DNA of 8,636 nt from an uncultured Bacillota bacterium (GTDB taxonomy: Bacteria > Bacillota > Clostridia > Peptostreptococcales > Anaerovoracaceae): NCBI GenBank assembly GCA_946631075.1, contig CAMOZS010000059.1:1-8636 (forward strand), given 5' to 3'. The notes beneath the pieces were generated by a model, which saw only the letters and a program-made list of their open reading frames with translations, did no database searches and was not told the DNA's origin. Each line of letters starts with the position of its first letter. Position 1 is the first letter of the stretch. A program made the position numbers and the translations under genes. Of the stretch, positions 1-6,776 are shown in pieces.

Positions 1-20
1 AAATAAAGGGAAGCGCGGTG

Positions 21-29
21 TGCTATAAT
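21..29 (+). promoter_or_regulatory. possible extended -10 element TGCTATAAT
   Basis: TG-C-TATAAT fits the extended -10 pattern exactly. It overlaps the ATG at 28. If real, transcription would begin near 36, downstream of that ATG, leaving SRAP translation from 352. No good -35 is seen; the window begins at the place where it would lie. No LexA-type GAAC-N4-GTTC operator is visible in the first 60 bases. Confidence 0.3.
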
Positions 30-351
30 GAGAAAAACGATCGATGACAGACCGGCCGCCCGGGCCCGGGCCGAAGCAGAAGCCGGCGGGCCGGCCGAAG
101 CAGAAGCCGGCGGCCCGGACCTTGCGGACGGGATCCCGGAGGGATTCCCCTACCGGCAGATCCTCCTGCTGGGAAGGCCGGTCCACGAACCATACAGCCG
201 GTTCCGGGCCCGACATCCCCGCATGGATCCCGGCCGCAGAGCCAAGATCTTCGCGCCCTTTGACGCCCTGCGGGGCTTCGATCTGGCCCTGACCGCCAAA
301 CGGGTCCAGGTCGAATCCGGCTCCCGCGAAAAAGACTTCCGGAGGGAACTT
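28..351 (+). CDS. YolD-like segment, open in frame into the SRAP gene (no stop between them)
   Basis: These 108 codons precede the SRAP Met with no stop. Residues about 41-95 resemble the short clostridial YolD-like proteins: a YRQILLL stretch, then RHPRMDPGRRAKIFAPFDALRGFD, matching the family pattern 'RpxM....RAaqFaPFaALxGy' (central residues about 62-85). YolD-like genes commonly sit beside Y-family (UmuC/DinB) polymerase genes and are linked to the SOS response. The first 38 residues are an Arg/Ala/Glu-rich low-complexity stretch with two AEAEAGGP copies and may not be translated. The ATG at 28 has a poor ribosome site (AAAGGGA at 5-11 is about 16 nt away) and overlaps a possible -10 box. 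An in-frame TAA at 4-6 closes the frame upstream. It may be a separate start of a YolD-SRAP fusion, a truncated YolD protein that has lost its stop, or untranslated leader. Function is inferred from the family only. Confidence 0.5.
70..117 (+). repeat. two tandem 24-bp copies encoding AEAEAGGP
   Basis: The copies are 70-93 and 94-117, with one mismatch (position 21 of the unit, G versus C, silent in Gly). They are in frame with the YolD-like segment, so unit number can change without breaking the frame. This looks like a simple Ala/Glu/Gly linker made by slippage or unequal exchange. Confidence 0.85.
341..346 (+). promoter_or_regulatory. Shine-Dalgarno GGAGGG deciding the SRAP start
   Basis: GGAGGG is followed by AACTT and then ATGTGTACA at 352. 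This is the best ribosome-binding site near either candidate start of the 28-975 frame, and it argues that SRAP is translated by internal initiation with Cys at position 2. Confidence 0.75.
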
Positions 352-975
352 ATGTGTACACGTTTTTATATCGATATCTCAGACGAAGAGCTGCGGGACA
401 TCATCTCCGCGGCCGAGGGCAGCGCCCTGACGGACAGGTTCCTGCGGATGGGCTCGCCTCTGCATACCTCCGGGGAGATCCGTCCTACCGATGTCACCGC
501 CGCCATCGCCACATCCCGGTCCGGCAAACGGACCGTCTTTCCCATGCAATGGGGCTTTCATCTCAGCGGCAGGACCGGGACCACCATGCTCCTCAACGCC
601 CGCAGCGAGACGGCTGCTCAGAAACAGACCTTCCGGGAGAGCTGGCGGACCCACCGCTGCATCCTGCCCGCCTCCTACTATTTCGAATGGGAGCATCACA
701 AGGATCCCTCCGGAAGGCAGACGGCCGGACAGAAGTACGCCATCCAGCCCCGGGGATCCGCGGTCACCTGGCTCTGCGGTCTCTACCGGATGGAGGAGGG
801 CCTGCCCCGCTTCGTCGTTCTGACCCGGCAGCCTTCCGATGACATCGCCTTCATCCATGACCGGATGCCGGTCATCCTTCCCGCGGACCTCATCGACCAA
901 TGGATCGACCCGGCAATCGATACCTCGAAAGTCATCGGCCGGGCCGTTACTGATGTAGTATTTGAGACTGCCTGA
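352..975 (+). CDS. SOS response-associated peptidase (SRAP, YedK/HMCES family)
   Basis: SRAP proteins recognise abasic sites in single-stranded DNA and form a protective thiazolidine crosslink through Cys2, exposed after removal of Met1. From this start the protein has 207 residues, close to the usual length, and begins MCTRFY. The expected active-site set is visible: Cys2, Asn82 in NAR, Glu112 in YYFEW and His169 in IHDRMP, matching Cys2, Asn75, Glu105 and His160 of E. coli YedK. I chose the ATG at 352 because GGAGGG at 341-346 lies 5 nt upstream and because the chemistry needs Cys at position 2. The frame stays open upstream to an ATG at 28 through a YolD-like segment, so a longer fusion product cannot be excluded. 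The family is confident; the start is fairly confident. It converges on the DUF2207 gene with 13 bp between stop codons. Confidence 0.9.
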   Translation: MCTRFYIDISDEELRDIISAAEGSALTDRFLRMGSPLHTSGEIRPTDVTAAIATSRSGKRTVFPMQWGFHLSGRTGTTMLLNARSETAAQKQTFRESWRTHRCILPASYYFEWEHHKDPSGRQTAGQKYAIQPRGSAVTWLCGLYRMEEGLPRFVVLTRQPSDDIAFIHDRMPVILPADLIDQWIDPAIDTSKVIGRAVTDVVFETA

Positions 976-988
976 GCTGACCGGCTCT

Positions 989-2932
989 CTACCAGGAGCC
1001 GCCTCCGCCGCCTCCGGCGCCGCCCCCTCCTCCGAAGGAGCCGCCTCCGTCACCGTCGGAGGGCGAAGAGGTCATGCTGGAGCTGACCGAGGACATCATG
1101 CTGTCCATGGAGCTCATGAGGGACGATGGATCAAAGACCGACTCCGCGCTCCCGTAAGTGTAATAGGGGGCGTCGTACCACTGAGGCGGTCTGGTCGCGA
1201 GGGAGGCGAACCTGCTGGCATAGACAGCGGTCACCCCCAGGGCGAAGGCGTAGGCCAGATTCTTGTAGAAATAATCCGGATCCTGCTCCGCCAGCATCTC
1301 CATCCGCTCTTTTTCGGCCACGTTCAGGAATCTCCGGTAGCCCCGGATCCTGCCCAGAAGCTGGGCGTACTCATCTGTCTTGCGCTCGCAGATAGCCGCC
1401 GTAAGGAAGAGGATGAAGATCATGACAAGCCCCAGGAAATAGGGCAGGATCTGCCCTCCTATGCAGGTATCGAACAGGACCGCTGCCCCGAATCCGACCA
1501 TGATCAGAGCCACCCAGCCGATAAGGCCGAAAACGAATCCCGGTCCCTTCTTCCGGGGCAGATTGATCCAGCGGCTGATCCCCCAGAAGCCCAGCAGGGG
1601 CAGCAGGATCTCGGCGACACCGAAGGCAAGGTAGAACAGGAAATCCCCGTGTCCTACGATGAAGGGGCTGCCGTTGAGGAGCTTGCTGACGGAAAAGAGG
1701 AGGATCATGGCGATCACACCGATCAGGCGAAGGACGATGGCGATCAGCCTGGCCTTCGGATCATACAGGCGGTTTTTGTATCTCTTGATGATGGAGTTCC
1801 GGATCTCACCGACGGTCTCGTAGAAGTAATCCTCCAGGTCATCCATGGTCACGCGGGTGCGGCTTCCTCCAAAGAACAGGCCGTCCAGGAAGGTCCGCTC
1901 ATCCTCCGAGTTTCCGTCATATTCTTTCAGGGATATGATCTCGTAATCCGCCTTTGTCTTCTTCTTGCGCAGCCCGTAGGGGACCTGGAACTCCCTGATC
2001 TTCAGATAGCCCTTGTCCGCCAGACTCAGAAGCATGCTGGTGACCTGCCGGCCTTCGATGCTCCCCCTGTCCAGATAGGCCACTTCCGGCGCCGACATCC
2101 CCTCCGGAGGATAGAACTCCTCGGTCTCAACGATCCGGGGATCCCTGCCGAATCTGCGCCAGAGCAGAAGACCGATCAGGGCGACCACCGCCAGGATCGC
2201 GATCAGCAGATAAAAGCTGATATTGGAAAAGGACGCCTGTCTGTTGTAATATCCCTCCGGCAGGACCGCCCGGATGGTCAGGCCGGTCAGGGTGTCCTCC
2301 GTCGTGGAGCATTTGATGATCCTGTCCCCGTCGCTTTCAAAGGGAACATCTACATTGTATCCGGTCTTCACGCCCACCTTGTTCATATCGATGGGCTTGG
2401 GGAAAGTCACCTCAAAGCTGACCTTGTCGATCGACTGGGCCTCCCAGCCGGTCCCTACCAGGTTGTAGTAGAGCTCATCGCCGTTCTTCAGATGGTCCCC
2501 TCTCATGTCGTAGGTATAGGAGAACACATATCTGGTATTCTCGTCCGCGTATCTGTCCGGATCACCGATCTTGAAGTAGAAGTTCTCATCATCTTTGGAC
2601 TGATCAAAAGGCTGGCCAGTCAGCACCTTAAAATCCCGGACATCTCCGTAGAATACCGATACCTGTCCGTCCCGGTCCAGTCTGGTCCTGCTGGGGATGG
2701 TCCTGTAGATCCCGTGGCTGGCCTGGGTGAAGCGGACATCCATCGTTTCTTTGATCAGATAGGTGTCATCTTCGTTCACCTGCATATCGATGTGGTAATC
2801 CTCGATCACGAAATTGCTGGCTCCGTAGGCCGGCTGGGCCATCCATATCCCGAAGGCAGCTATGACCAGGAGGAGTACGCAGACTGTCCGCGCCAAGGCT
2901 CCTGCCGCCGATATCTTTCTGATTCCGTTCAT
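989..2932 (-). CDS. DUF2207 family multi-pass membrane protein with Gly-rich tail
   Basis: The 647-residue protein has an N-terminal signal or anchor (about 14-37, ending AYGA), an extracytoplasmic DUF2207 domain (about 39-225), a membrane segment (about 238-258), a cytoplasmic stretch with the family's YPPEGMSAPEVAYLDRG motif (274-290), then four hydrophobic segments (about 396-416, 430-452, 466-490, 496-514). After LLGRIRGYRRFL (525-536) comes the conserved YAFALGV stretch, then a Ser/Met-rich region and a poly-Gly tail ending SW, common in this family. The molecular function of DUF2207 proteins is unknown. The start follows GGAG/AAAGGGG at 2954-2944. It lies 39 bp downstream of the CotH gene and is probably co-transcribed. 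A 5-bp stem (CAGCC/GGCTG, 2954-2968) sits between the CotH stop and this ribosome site but has no U tract, so it is not a terminator. Confidence 0.88.
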   Translation of the reverse strand: MNGIRKISAAGALARTVCVLLLVIAAFGIWMAQPAYGASNFVIEDYHIDMQVNEDDTYLIKETMDVRFTQASHGIYRTIPSRTRLDRDGQVSVFYGDVRDFKVLTGQPFDQSKDDENFYFKIGDPDRYADENTRYVFSYTYDMRGDHLKNGDELYYNLVGTGWEAQSIDKVSFEVTFPKPIDMNKVGVKTGYNVDVPFESDGDRIIKCSTTEDTLTGLTIRAVLPEGYYNRQASFSNISFYLLIAILAVVALIGLLLWRRFGRDPRIVETEEFYPPEGMSAPEVAYLDRGSIEGRQVTSMLLSLADKGYLKIREFQVPYGLRKKKTKADYEIISLKEYDGNSEDERTFLDGLFFGGSRTRVTMDDLEDYFYETVGEIRNSIIKRYKNRLYDPKARLIAIVLRLIGVIAMILLFSVSKLLNGSPFIVGHGDFLFYLAFGVAEILLPLLGFWGISRWINLPRKKGPGFVFGLIGWVALIMVGFGAAVLFDTCIGGQILPYFLGLVMIFILFLTAAICERKTDEYAQLLGRIRGYRRFLNVAEKERMEMLAEQDPDYFYKNLAYAFALGVTAVYASRFASLATRPPQWYDAPYYTYGSAESVFDPSSLMSSMDSMMSSVSSSMTSSPSDGDGGGSFGGGGGAGGGGGGSW

Positions 2933-2971
2933 CGATGTTCACGCCCCTTTCTCCAGCCTTTGCGGCTGTTC

Positions 2972-5641
2972 CTACTTTTTCTTTCCCTTCTTCGGGAGGA
3001 CCTTCACACTGCACCGCTCCACGACACTGTTTTCTCCGTCGACGGCAATGATCTCAGCCTTTCCCGCTTTTTTCGCCCGGACGACGCCGATGCTGTTTAC
3101 GGTCGCGACTTTTTTGTTGGTCGAGATCCAGATGATCCGGGCCGAGCCGCTGCCGGCAGGCTGGGCCTTGACCCGAAGCTGGGTAAACCCGCCTTTCTTC
3201 AGCCGGACCTTCTTCTTCGCGAGAGAGAAATCCTCTCTGTAGCTTCCTTCCCGGTCGATCTTGAGCCTGCATTTGGCCGAAGGACCGTTCTTGACCTTAG
3301 CTGTGATGGTGACCGTTCCGGTCTTTTTGAGTCTGACCCATCCGTATTCATCCGGCTCAGCGATGCTGCTGTCCGAGCTCTTCCATGTCACTGTTTTGTT
3401 GTGGGCCCCGGCCGGCATCACCGTATAGCCGATGGTGATCTCCCCATCATCGATGGAAGTGTGGATCGAATAATCGGAGAGATAGATCTTTTTCGCCTTG
3501 ACCATTTTGCCCTTCTTCACATAGCGGGCTTTGATGGTCATGGCAGACCCATAGCATTCGGTGTTCTTTGTGACCGGCGTTCCGTCCGAGTACCATCCGC
3601 AGAAGACATAGCCCTTTTTCTTAGGCGCTTTGGGAAGGGCGCCCAGGTCAAAGCCTTCGGTCAGAGTGATCTTCTTCACTGTTTTCTTTCCGATCCTGAA
3701 GGTGACCCTGCACTTGCCCGGCTTCAGTTTATTAAGGTTCTTGTCCAGCCATTCGACCCTCTTAGTGATCCAGCCACGCAGCTGCTCCACCTCGTCACGG
3801 TAGGACCTGGCCTCCTCAGCCTTTGCATCCTCAGAAGCATCCGCCCCGCCGGCGCGGCCGTAGTCATAGTCCCCGTACCAGTCGTCGGTATAGGAGCCCC
3901 ACTTCTCCACATCGTATCTGCGGGAGACCTGGAGCATGTCGTAATACTGATCCAGGAGGCCGCCTTCCATGGTGACCTCTCCCATCTTCTCCTTGATCAG
4001 GGGCCAGCGGTCCAGGACCAGCTGGGTGAAAGCCGGATCCTTCAGCATCCGCCCGAACCAGGGTGTATCGTTGCCGAATTCGTCGACCCGGTATTCATCG
4101 TATTCCAGATCGCCCCAGGCAACGTAGTCGAAATCCCAGAGGGGTCCCCAGAACAGCTTGCCGCTGCGCTTCTTATACAGGTAGGTGCTCCCGGACCCGT
4201 AGGCGTCGCCGTTGGATGAGAGCATCTGGACCCAGTAATAGTCCACGGCGGCCGGGATATCGATGTAGTCACTGTAAGGGATCCCTTCCGCGCTTTTGAA
4301 GCCCTTGCCGAAGATGGCGTTCTCGGTCTGCTGCATATAGTTTTTGATGTATTCCAGCTGGACTTCGTTCTTGTAGTCCTCAAAGGAAGGATGCTCCAGG
4401 AACCAGTTGACCCGCTCGGTCGAAAAGGCGTTGTCCGAGTAGGCGTCATCATCATAGGGCTCCATGGACAGGAGGTATCCTCCGCTGATCACCGGTTCCT
4501 CTGTCGCGGTCTTCCCTTCCTTATCCTCCAGATCGTCGATGGCTACCCGGCTGCTGTCGACCCGGATCTGCTGGGTGAGGAAATAGCTTCCGTAATATTC
4601 GCCGTTCATGACGACCTCGACCGGAACGCTCTTGGGGGTAAATTCCATGCCCAGCTGCTCTCCCAGCCAGTAGGTCATCTTGTTCCGCATCAGGCTGTTG
4701 TCGAAGCGGTTGGCCAGGAGGACCCAGTGCTTGTTCTTCCCCATTCCGAACAGGTCGGATTTCTTGTCCAGCTTGACCTTGTAGGGCTTCTTGTCGGCGT
4801 CCCATGTGGAATTGCCGCGGCCCCGGATGTATTCCAGATCGTAGGTCTGGGTCTGCAAAGGCTGGTCGGTGTATTCGCATTGGAATCCGTCCGGGATCTG
4901 GACGGTGACCCTGCCGTAGCATTCTGTGTCATGTTCGGGGTCCCCGTTCATGGCGCTGACACTGCCCAGGCTCTCATCGATATCAAAATAGAGGGTCGGG
5001 ATCGACTCCTCCATGAACTCGATGCTCCGCAGGAGGACCTTGATCTTTTTTGTGCCGGCGATATCGGAGCTGTCGACCAGCCGCAGCTGCACCTTGTGGA
5101 CACCGCTGATATGCTGGCCGGAGGCGTCCAGACAGTATTCCCAGTCCAGGGCCCAGCCCTTCTTACCCATCTGGTTTCTCAGGGGGATGACGGCCACAGG
5201 TTCCTCCCCGTCATCAAGGAAGATCTGTGCCGTGACCTTGAGTCCCCGGTCTCCTAGTCCGCTGACCGCTATTTTCCCCGCGGTCTTATCGCCGAAATCA
5301 AAGCGGTCCGCGATGGTGATCCTGCCGGCGCTGAGCTGGTCCTTGGGTCCGCTGATCAGAAGACCTCTTCCCGTCTCGGAGTATTCGACGGAAACATCGG
5401 TCATGTCCTCGGACAGGAGGATCTTGCCGGCGTCATAGAGTTTGGGCAGATCCTGTTTCAGGAAGGGGTCAGCGATCAGACCCGGATCCGCCGGTTCTTC
5501 CGCTTCCGGCTGGACGGGTTCCTCAGCTGCCGGCTGGGCCGGCTCTTCCCCTGCCGGATCCGCGTAGGCCTGGGCCGGGACCAGCATGGTCCATGTCAGG
5601 CACAGGGCCAAAAGGGATAAAAGCAATAGTTTGTTCTTCAT
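2972..5641 (-). CDS. secreted CotH-kinase surface protein with InlB-type and Big_2 repeats
   Basis: The 889-residue protein begins with a signal peptide (1-27, probable cut after AYA) and no lipobox. A Glu/Pro spacer follows (32-53, EEPxxPxA units), then a beta-rich stretch (about 60-210) of unassigned fold. The CotH domain covers about 216-640, with RGRGNSTW (273-280), KKPYKVKLDKKSDLFGMG (284-301), WVLLANRFDNSLMRNK (306-321) and GPLWDFDYVAWG (499-510). Family members include Bacillus CotH, an atypical protein kinase that phosphorylates CotB and CotG; kinase activity here is inferred. About 643-707 resembles a Listeria-Bacteroides repeat (KKGYVFCGWYSDG). Two Big_2 Ig-like domains follow (about 716-795 and 808-883), then a Lys-rich end KKGKKK. 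It is far longer than spore CotH and looks like an exported surface protein. The start has AAAGGA 7 nt upstream. It lies 51 bp after pgeF and 39 bp before DUF2207. Confidence 0.9.
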   Translation of the reverse strand: MKNKLLLLSLLALCLTWTMLVPAQAYADPAGEEPAQPAAEEPVQPEAEEPADPGLIADPFLKQDLPKLYDAGKILLSEDMTDVSVEYSETGRGLLISGPKDQLSAGRITIADRFDFGDKTAGKIAVSGLGDRGLKVTAQIFLDDGEEPVAVIPLRNQMGKKGWALDWEYCLDASGQHISGVHKVQLRLVDSSDIAGTKKIKVLLRSIEFMEESIPTLYFDIDESLGSVSAMNGDPEHDTECYGRVTVQIPDGFQCEYTDQPLQTQTYDLEYIRGRGNSTWDADKKPYKVKLDKKSDLFGMGKNKHWVLLANRFDNSLMRNKMTYWLGEQLGMEFTPKSVPVEVVMNGEYYGSYFLTQQIRVDSSRVAIDDLEDKEGKTATEEPVISGGYLLSMEPYDDDAYSDNAFSTERVNWFLEHPSFEDYKNEVQLEYIKNYMQQTENAIFGKGFKSAEGIPYSDYIDIPAAVDYYWVQMLSSNGDAYGSGSTYLYKKRSGKLFWGPLWDFDYVAWGDLEYDEYRVDEFGNDTPWFGRMLKDPAFTQLVLDRWPLIKEKMGEVTMEGGLLDQYYDMLQVSRRYDVEKWGSYTDDWYGDYDYGRAGGADASEDAKAEEARSYRDEVEQLRGWITKRVEWLDKNLNKLKPGKCRVTFRIGKKTVKKITLTEGFDLGALPKAPKKKGYVFCGWYSDGTPVTKNTECYGSAMTIKARYVKKGKMVKAKKIYLSDYSIHTSIDDGEITIGYTVMPAGAHNKTVTWKSSDSSIAEPDEYGWVRLKKTGTVTITAKVKNGPSAKCRLKIDREGSYREDFSLAKKKVRLKKGGFTQLRVKAQPAGSGSARIIWISTNKKVATVNSIGVVRAKKAGKAEIIAVDGENSVVERCSVKVLPKKGKKK

Positions 5642-5692
5642 AGTCGATTCCTTTCTGCTGTCAAAGCTAAGGTGTCGATATGCCTGCTTTCC

Positions 5693-6598
5693 TCACCGGA
5701 CCTCCCACCGGTTGACGATCATGGCTGCCTGTTCATTCTCCATCCGATGGGCCCGGAAGGAGTAAAAGATGTCCGCGTTGCACTTGGTGCAGACATTGGA
5801 CACGGCAATGTGATCCTCCGGGATCCCCGCCATGAGCAGGCTCATCCGGTTTGCCTCCATCAGATCCAAATGAGGCTTTCCTCCGGGGATCTCCCTACCG
5901 TCCTCCATGAAGGCCGGGTATCTTCGGAAGATCTTCTCCGCTTCATCCTCTCCCCACTGGTCGGCGAACTGGTCCAGGACCTCCTCGCCCATCTCGTAGC
6001 AGTCCAGGCAGATGCCGGGGCCGATGGCCGCGTACATATCCGCCGGGTCGCTGCCGAACTCTTCTTTCATCTTCCCGATGGCGACGGCCGGGATCCTTCC
6101 CAGCGTCCCCCGCCATCCGGCATGGACCAGACCGATAGCTTTCCGGACGGGGTCGGCCAGATATACCGGCGGGCAGTCTCCTCCAAAGGCGGTGAGCACC
6201 GCGTCCGGGATATCGGTGATGATCCCGTCGACGCTCCTCCTCCGCTCCGGCTTATCCTGGCGCAGGATGGGTCCCAGATCCTCCGGCCGGACCACATAGA
6301 CATGGTTGGTGTGCATCTGGTCTGTCACGCACTCCATCTCGATAGATGATCCCAGCTGCCTGGCCAGCCGGTCTCTGTTCTCAAAGACTACCGGTCCCGC
6401 TTCCCGGGGATCCTCGTCCTTCATGACCACGACCCGCAGGCCTTCCCTGCCTTTGCCCTCCTTCTCGTCATAGGAGATGAACCGGGTGGAATACAGGTTG
6501 GGCACTCCCAGCCGGTCCAGAAGATCGACGGAGAGATAAGGGATCTCTTCTGTATGGATATTGAATATCTTTTTCTGATCAGAAAACTGGATCTTCAT
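5693..6598 (-). CDS. pgeF: peptidoglycan editing factor PgeF (YlmD/YfiH, laccase-like domain)
   Basis: PgeF-type enzymes remove wrongly incorporated residues (shown for L-Ser in E. coli) from cytoplasmic peptidoglycan precursors; older annotation calls them polyphenol oxidase or DUF152. The 301-residue protein has the family's metal-binding pattern: His96 in DQMH, Cys142 in GGDCPPV and His159 in HAGWRGT, followed by IGPGICLDCYEM (192-203) and CTKCNADIFYSFRAH (270-284). The frame is open upstream for 32 more codons to an ATG at 6694, but I take the ATG at 6598: GAGGAG (6610-6605) lies 6 nt upstream, and the extra residues are unlike the family and run into the promoter region. An extended -10 box at 6635-6627 would give a leader of about 20 nt. 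No terminator separates it from the CotH gene. Confidence 0.92.
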   Translation of the reverse strand: MKIQFSDQKKIFNIHTEEIPYLSVDLLDRLGVPNLYSTRFISYDEKEGKGREGLRVVVMKDEDPREAGPVVFENRDRLARQLGSSIEMECVTDQMHTNHVYVVRPEDLGPILRQDKPERRRSVDGIITDIPDAVLTAFGGDCPPVYLADPVRKAIGLVHAGWRGTLGRIPAVAIGKMKEEFGSDPADMYAAIGPGICLDCYEMGEEVLDQFADQWGEDEAEKIFRRYPAFMEDGREIPGGKPHLDLMEANRMSLLMAGIPEDHIAVSNVCTKCNADIFYSFRAHRMENEQAAMIVNRWEVR

Positions 6599-6604
6599 GT
6601 GCTT

Positions 6605-6610
6605 CTCCTC
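6605..6610 (-). promoter_or_regulatory. Shine-Dalgarno GAGGAG deciding the pgeF start
   Basis: On the - strand GAGGAG is followed by AAGCAC and then ATG at 6598. The competing upstream ATG at 6694 has no comparable site, so the short 301-residue form is preferred. Confidence 0.8.
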
Positions 6611-6626
6611 AATGTAGCTTATATGG

Positions 6627-6635
6627 ATTTTACCA
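6627..6635 (-). promoter_or_regulatory. probable pgeF promoter, extended -10 TGGTAAAAT
   Basis: The - strand reads TGG-TAAAAT, an extended -10 with 5 of 6 matches to TATAAT, ending 28 bp before the pgeF ATG. The -35 region is poor (GTGGAC at 18 bp is the best I see), as is usual for extended -10 promoters. It lies after the terminator that ends the tRNA transcript, where a new promoter is needed. Confidence 0.45.
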
Positions 6636-6657
6636 TGCAATGGCGAAGCCGTCCACC

Positions 6658-6738
6658 GGACCAAAAGACAGTGTAAGACAGGTTCTCCCTTCACGCCGAT
6701 GCCCGTTCGGGTTCGAGTCCCTCTATTTTATGCGGCCA
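6658..6738 (+). pseudogene. decayed tRNA-like sequence, perhaps tRNA-Glu
   Basis: On the + strand, TAAGACA (6674-6680), CTCCCTTCACG (6685-6695) and CGGGTTCGAGTCCC (6708-6721) occur in the order and roughly the spacing seen in tRNA-Glu(TTC), and GGCCA (6734-6738) looks like a discriminator with encoded CCA. It does not fold properly: the anticodon stem does not pair, the anticodon loop appears to lack one T, the T stem has mismatches at its outer end, about 4 extra bases lie before GGCCA, and no matching 5' acceptor strand is present. I read it as a tRNA remnant, not a working gene. It may instead be a chance T-arm-like match. Bounds are approximate. Confidence 0.35.
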
Positions 6739-6776
6739 AATGAAAACAGGCCCTTTCGGACCTGTTTTCATTTGGC
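6735..6776. terminator. bidirectional intrinsic terminator, 16-bp stem
   Basis: GCCAAATGAAAACAGG (6735-6750, first base read as G of GGCC) pairs perfectly with 6761-6776 around a 10-nt loop. The core is ACAGG/CCTGT with the tract TTTTCATTT on the 3' side in either direction. It ends the tRNA-Arg transcript on the - strand and could end anything entering from the + strand. The outer three pairs use the tRNA discriminator base and the first two bases of its CCA end, so the stem and the mature tRNA end compete. Confidence 0.8.

Noticed and set aside
974..987. Hairpin GAGC/GCTC between the convergent SRAP and DUF2207 stop codons as a shared terminator
   Set aside because: The stem has only four pairs and neither side has a U tract.
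962..4219. A 1,085-codon open frame on the + strand opposite the CotH and DUF2207 genes
   Set aside because: It is codon-aligned with both - strand genes and explained by their avoidance of TTA, CTA and TCA. Its translation resembles no domain and it runs across two clearly real genes.
5659..5664. TTGACA on the - strand just upstream of the CotH gene as a -35 box
   Set aside because: It is only 17 bp before the ATG, so any -10 would fall at or inside the start codon, and no TATAAT-like sequence fits.
6599..6694. N-terminal extension of PgeF from an ATG at 6694
   Set aside because: The 32 added residues do not resemble the family, the upstream ATG lacks a ribosome site, and the ATG at 6598 has GAGGAG at ideal spacing.
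6691..6700. TCA anticodon (selenocysteine-type) in the + strand tRNA-like sequence
   Set aside because: The loop can be read that way, but no anticodon stem forms and the long variable arm and 8-bp acceptor of tRNA-Sec are absent.
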